Source of the DNA: Betaproteobacteria bacterium
GTDB taxonomy: Bacteria > Pseudomonadota > Gammaproteobacteria > Burkholderiales > SG8-41
Direction of reading: 5' to 3'
Assembly: GCA_025363575.1 (NCBI GenBank)
Contig: JANYDM010000140.1
Coordinates: 1 to 8,793 of the forward strand
DNA length: 8,793 nucleotides
The notes under the pieces were generated by a model. It did no database searches, had not been told where the DNA came from, and saw nothing but the letters and a program-made list of their open reading frames with translations. Below are positions 7,165 through 8,793 of this stretch, piece after piece (within the stretch, counting starts at the first letter, position 1; each line of letters begins with the position of its first letter). Position numbers and translations under genes: made by a program.

Positions 7165-8139
7165 ATGCACGGCAAAATTTTGCGTTTCGTTGGCGCGTTT
7201 GCGCTCGCGGCGTTCGGCGGTGTATTCGCGCAGGATTATCCGAACAAACAAGTCGTCGTCGTCGTGCCTTTCGCAGCGGGCGGCCCGACCGATACATTGG
7301 CACGCAATCTGGGCGTCACGCTCACCAACACTCTCAAGCAGCAGATCATCATCGACAATGCCGTCGGCGCGGGCGGGACGATCGGCATCAACAAAGTCGC
7401 CAAAGCGAAGAACGACGGCTATACCCTGCTGTTGATGCACATCGGCATGTCGACTTCACCGACGCTGTACCGCAAGCTGCCGTATGACACGCTGAACGAT
7501 TTCGAATACATCGGGCAGATCGCGGATGTGCCGATGACGTTGATCGCCAAGACCGCCCTGCCGCCGGACAATCTGAAAGACCTCATCACCTATATCAAGG
7601 CGAACAAGGACAAGCTTAACGTCGGCAACGCGGGCCTCGGCGCTGCGTCGCATCTGTGCGGGCTGCTTTTCATGTCGGCAATCCAGACCAATCTGACGAC
7701 CATCCCGTATAGCGGCACCGGGCCCGCCATGACGGCGCTGATGGGCGGCCAGGTCGACTTGATGTGCGATCAAACCACCAATACCACGCAGCAGATCAAG
7801 TCCGGCCGGGTCAAAGTCTATGGCGTGACCAGCAAAACGCGCGTGCCATCGTTGCAGTTCGTTCCTACACTGCAGGAAGCCGGGCTGCCCAAATTCGAAG
7901 TCGTGGTATGGCACGGTCTTTACGCGCCCAAGGGCACGCCCAAACCTGCGCTCGACAAGCTCGGCGCCGCGCTCAAGGTCGCCGTGCAGGACGCAAGATT
8001 CAAGGAAAAGCTGGCTGAGCTCGGCGCGCAGCCGGTGCCGGTGGCGAAAGCGACTCCGGAGTCCCTGCATGCGCAGCTCAAATCCGAAATAGACAAGTGG
8101 GCGCCAGTCATCAAACAGGCGGGCATCTACGCCGATTAA
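7165..8139 (+). CDS. Bug family tripartite tricarboxylate transporter substrate-binding protein
   Basis: A 324-residue periplasmic solute receptor of the Bug/TctC family, which captures carboxylates and other small organic molecules for TctAB-type membrane permeases. A signal peptide spans residues 1-22 with a VFA-Q cleavage site. Immediately after it come the family signatures DYPNKQV and VPFAAGGPTDTLAR (from about residue 34), then IDNAVGAGGTIGINKVAKAKNDGYTLL split over the first lobe, and GGQVDLMCDQT in the second. Cys165 and Cys201 lie in the exported part and could form a disulfide. The start is well supported: GAGGAG at 7153-7158 lies six bases before the ATG. An in-frame TTG at 7138 would place nine residues before the signal peptide. 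No tctA or tctB gene is in the window, so it is an orphan receptor here, as is common in Burkholderiales. The ligand cannot be predicted. Confidence 0.95.
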   Translation: MHGKILRFVGAFALAAFGGVFAQDYPNKQVVVVVPFAAGGPTDTLARNLGVTLTNTLKQQIIIDNAVGAGGTIGINKVAKAKNDGYTLLLMHIGMSTSPTLYRKLPYDTLNDFEYIGQIADVPMTLIAKTALPPDNLKDLITYIKANKDKLNVGNAGLGAASHLCGLLFMSAIQTNLTTIPYSGTGPAMTALMGGQVDLMCDQTTNTTQQIKSGRVKVYGVTSKTRVPSLQFVPTLQEAGLPKFEVVVWHGLYAPKGTPKPALDKLGAALKVAVQDARFKEKLAELGAQPVPVAKATPESLHAQLKSEIDKWAPVIKQAGIYAD

Positions 8140-8187
8140 TTTGTCACTGGGCGTCCGCACGAATTAAAAGATCCAGTAACTTCACAC

Positions 8188-8194
8188 GGAGGAG
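8188..8194 (+). promoter_or_regulatory. Strong ribosome binding site of the PEBP-like gene
   Basis: GGAGGAG, close to a full anti-Shine-Dalgarno match, lies four bases before the ATG at 8199. It decides the start: the reading frame is open upstream to 8097, overlapping the Bug receptor gene, but only this ATG has both a strong site and a clean signal sequence behind it. Confidence 0.85.
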
Positions 8195-8198
8195 CAAC

Positions 8199-8792
8199 AT
8201 GTTCACAAAACGCGTATCTGCAGGCACTTTGTTGGTCGGCAGCGTCATGGCACTGGGAATATCCGGTTGCGCAACGCAATTACCGTCGATGGGCAACGCA
8301 TTTTCACTGACTTCCTCGACTTTCACAGATGGCACCATGCTGGCGGTCAAGAACGCCGGTAACATCAAGGGCAACCCGAACTGCATCGGCGAGAATATTT
8401 CGCCGCCGTTCTCATGGTCGAACGTGCCGGCGGGAACCAGGAGCTTCGCGCTCATCATGGTCGATCCGGAAGGCCGCGGCGGGCTGGGCGTCGACCACTG
8501 GAACGCCTACGGCATTCCGGCGTCGACGAGCGGATTCGCGGAAGGCGAAACCAGCCAGCTCTCAAACAAATACGTTGGCGGCAAAGGCACGGCGGGGCTC
8601 GGACATTATCTCGGACCGTGCACGCCGCCCGGCAGCGGCCTGCATCACTACACGTTCACGCTGATCGCCACCGATCTCGAGCCGGACGCATTGCCGGCCG
8701 GCCTCACCCGCGCCGAGCTGTTTGCGAAATTGAACGGCCACACGAAGGGATCGGCGGGTCTTGTCGGCTTGTTCGGGCGCGCCAAAGAATAG
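8199..8792 (+). CDS. YbhB/YbcL family (PEBP-like) lipoprotein
   Basis: A 197-residue protein of the phosphatidylethanolamine-binding-protein superfamily, bacterial YbhB/YbcL branch (often labelled Raf kinase inhibitor-like). Its cellular role is unknown. Residues 1-24 are a lipoprotein signal with lipobox ISGC (Cys24). The next residue is Ala, so outer-membrane sorting is expected. The ligand-pocket elements are all present: NISPPFSW (66-73), MVDPEG (87-92), the H100-W101 pair in VDHWNAYGIP, GPCTPP (139-144) and HHYTF (149-153). Cys62 and Cys141 lie at positions where cysteines are frequent in this branch and could form a disulfide. The gene starts 59 bases after the Bug receptor on the same strand, with no terminator hairpin between, so it is probably co-transcribed. 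It is complete: its TAG ends one base before the window end. Confidence 0.93.
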   Translation: MFTKRVSAGTLLVGSVMALGISGCATQLPSMGNAFSLTSSTFTDGTMLAVKNAGNIKGNPNCIGENISPPFSWSNVPAGTRSFALIMVDPEGRGGLGVDHWNAYGIPASTSGFAEGETSQLSNKYVGGKGTAGLGHYLGPCTPPGSGLHHYTFTLIATDLEPDALPAGLTRAELFAKLNGHTKGSAGLVGLFGRAKE

Positions 8793-8793
8793 A

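Noticed and set aside
8137..8167. TTAATT/AATTAA inverted repeat between the Bug receptor and PEBP-like genes as a terminator
   Set aside because: The stem is only six A/T pairs with a long loop and no following T-run, so it would not be stable.
8097..8198. Upstream extension of the PEBP-like gene into the Bug receptor gene
   Set aside because: It would add 34 residues before a clear lipoprotein signal, and the strong GGAGGAG site at 8188-8194 points to the ATG at 8199.

Overview
The window looks like an ordinary chromosomal stretch from a high-G+C betaproteobacterium, probably in or near the Burkholderiales. This is inferred from three things. The replicative polymerase is of the proteobacterial DnaE type. 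There is a stand-alone Bug-type (TctC) solute receptor, a family greatly expanded in Burkholderiales. There is also a small exported DUF4124 protein. All assignments come from reading motifs in the translated sequence; no database search was run.

Layout, left to right: (1) dnaE on the minus strand (21-3554), intact, followed at the window edge by a period-7 direct repeat. (2) A 181-base divergent spacer (3555-3735) with a perfect TTGACA box facing right. (3) A small exported DUF4124 protein on the plus strand (3736-4188). (4) A TraB/GumN-family exported protein on the minus strand (4199-5110), convergent with it and only 10 bases away. (5) An 88-base divergent spacer, then an EamA/DMT-type ten-helix transporter (5199-6113). 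(6) A 43-base gap holding a second period-7 repeat, then an alpha/beta hydrolase (6157-7023). (7) A 141-base spacer with a possible promoter, a short palindrome and a hairpin, then a Bug-family periplasmic receptor (7165-8139). (8) A YbhB/YbcL (PEBP-like) lipoprotein (8199-8792) that ends one base before the window does.

The genes do not form an obvious single pathway. dnaE is housekeeping. The transporter and hydrolase are probably co-transcribed, and so are the Bug receptor and PEBP-like lipoprotein, judging by strand and short gaps. Five of the seven proteins are predicted to be exported or in the membrane. I found no RNA gene, CRISPR array, insertion sequence, phage gene or toxin/defence module, and nothing I would call a new system. 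The most unusual feature is a pair of related seven-base tandem repeats, GATTCGG and GATTGAG, each sitting just after a stop codon. The second also supplies the only Shine-Dalgarno-like sequence in front of the hydrolase gene.
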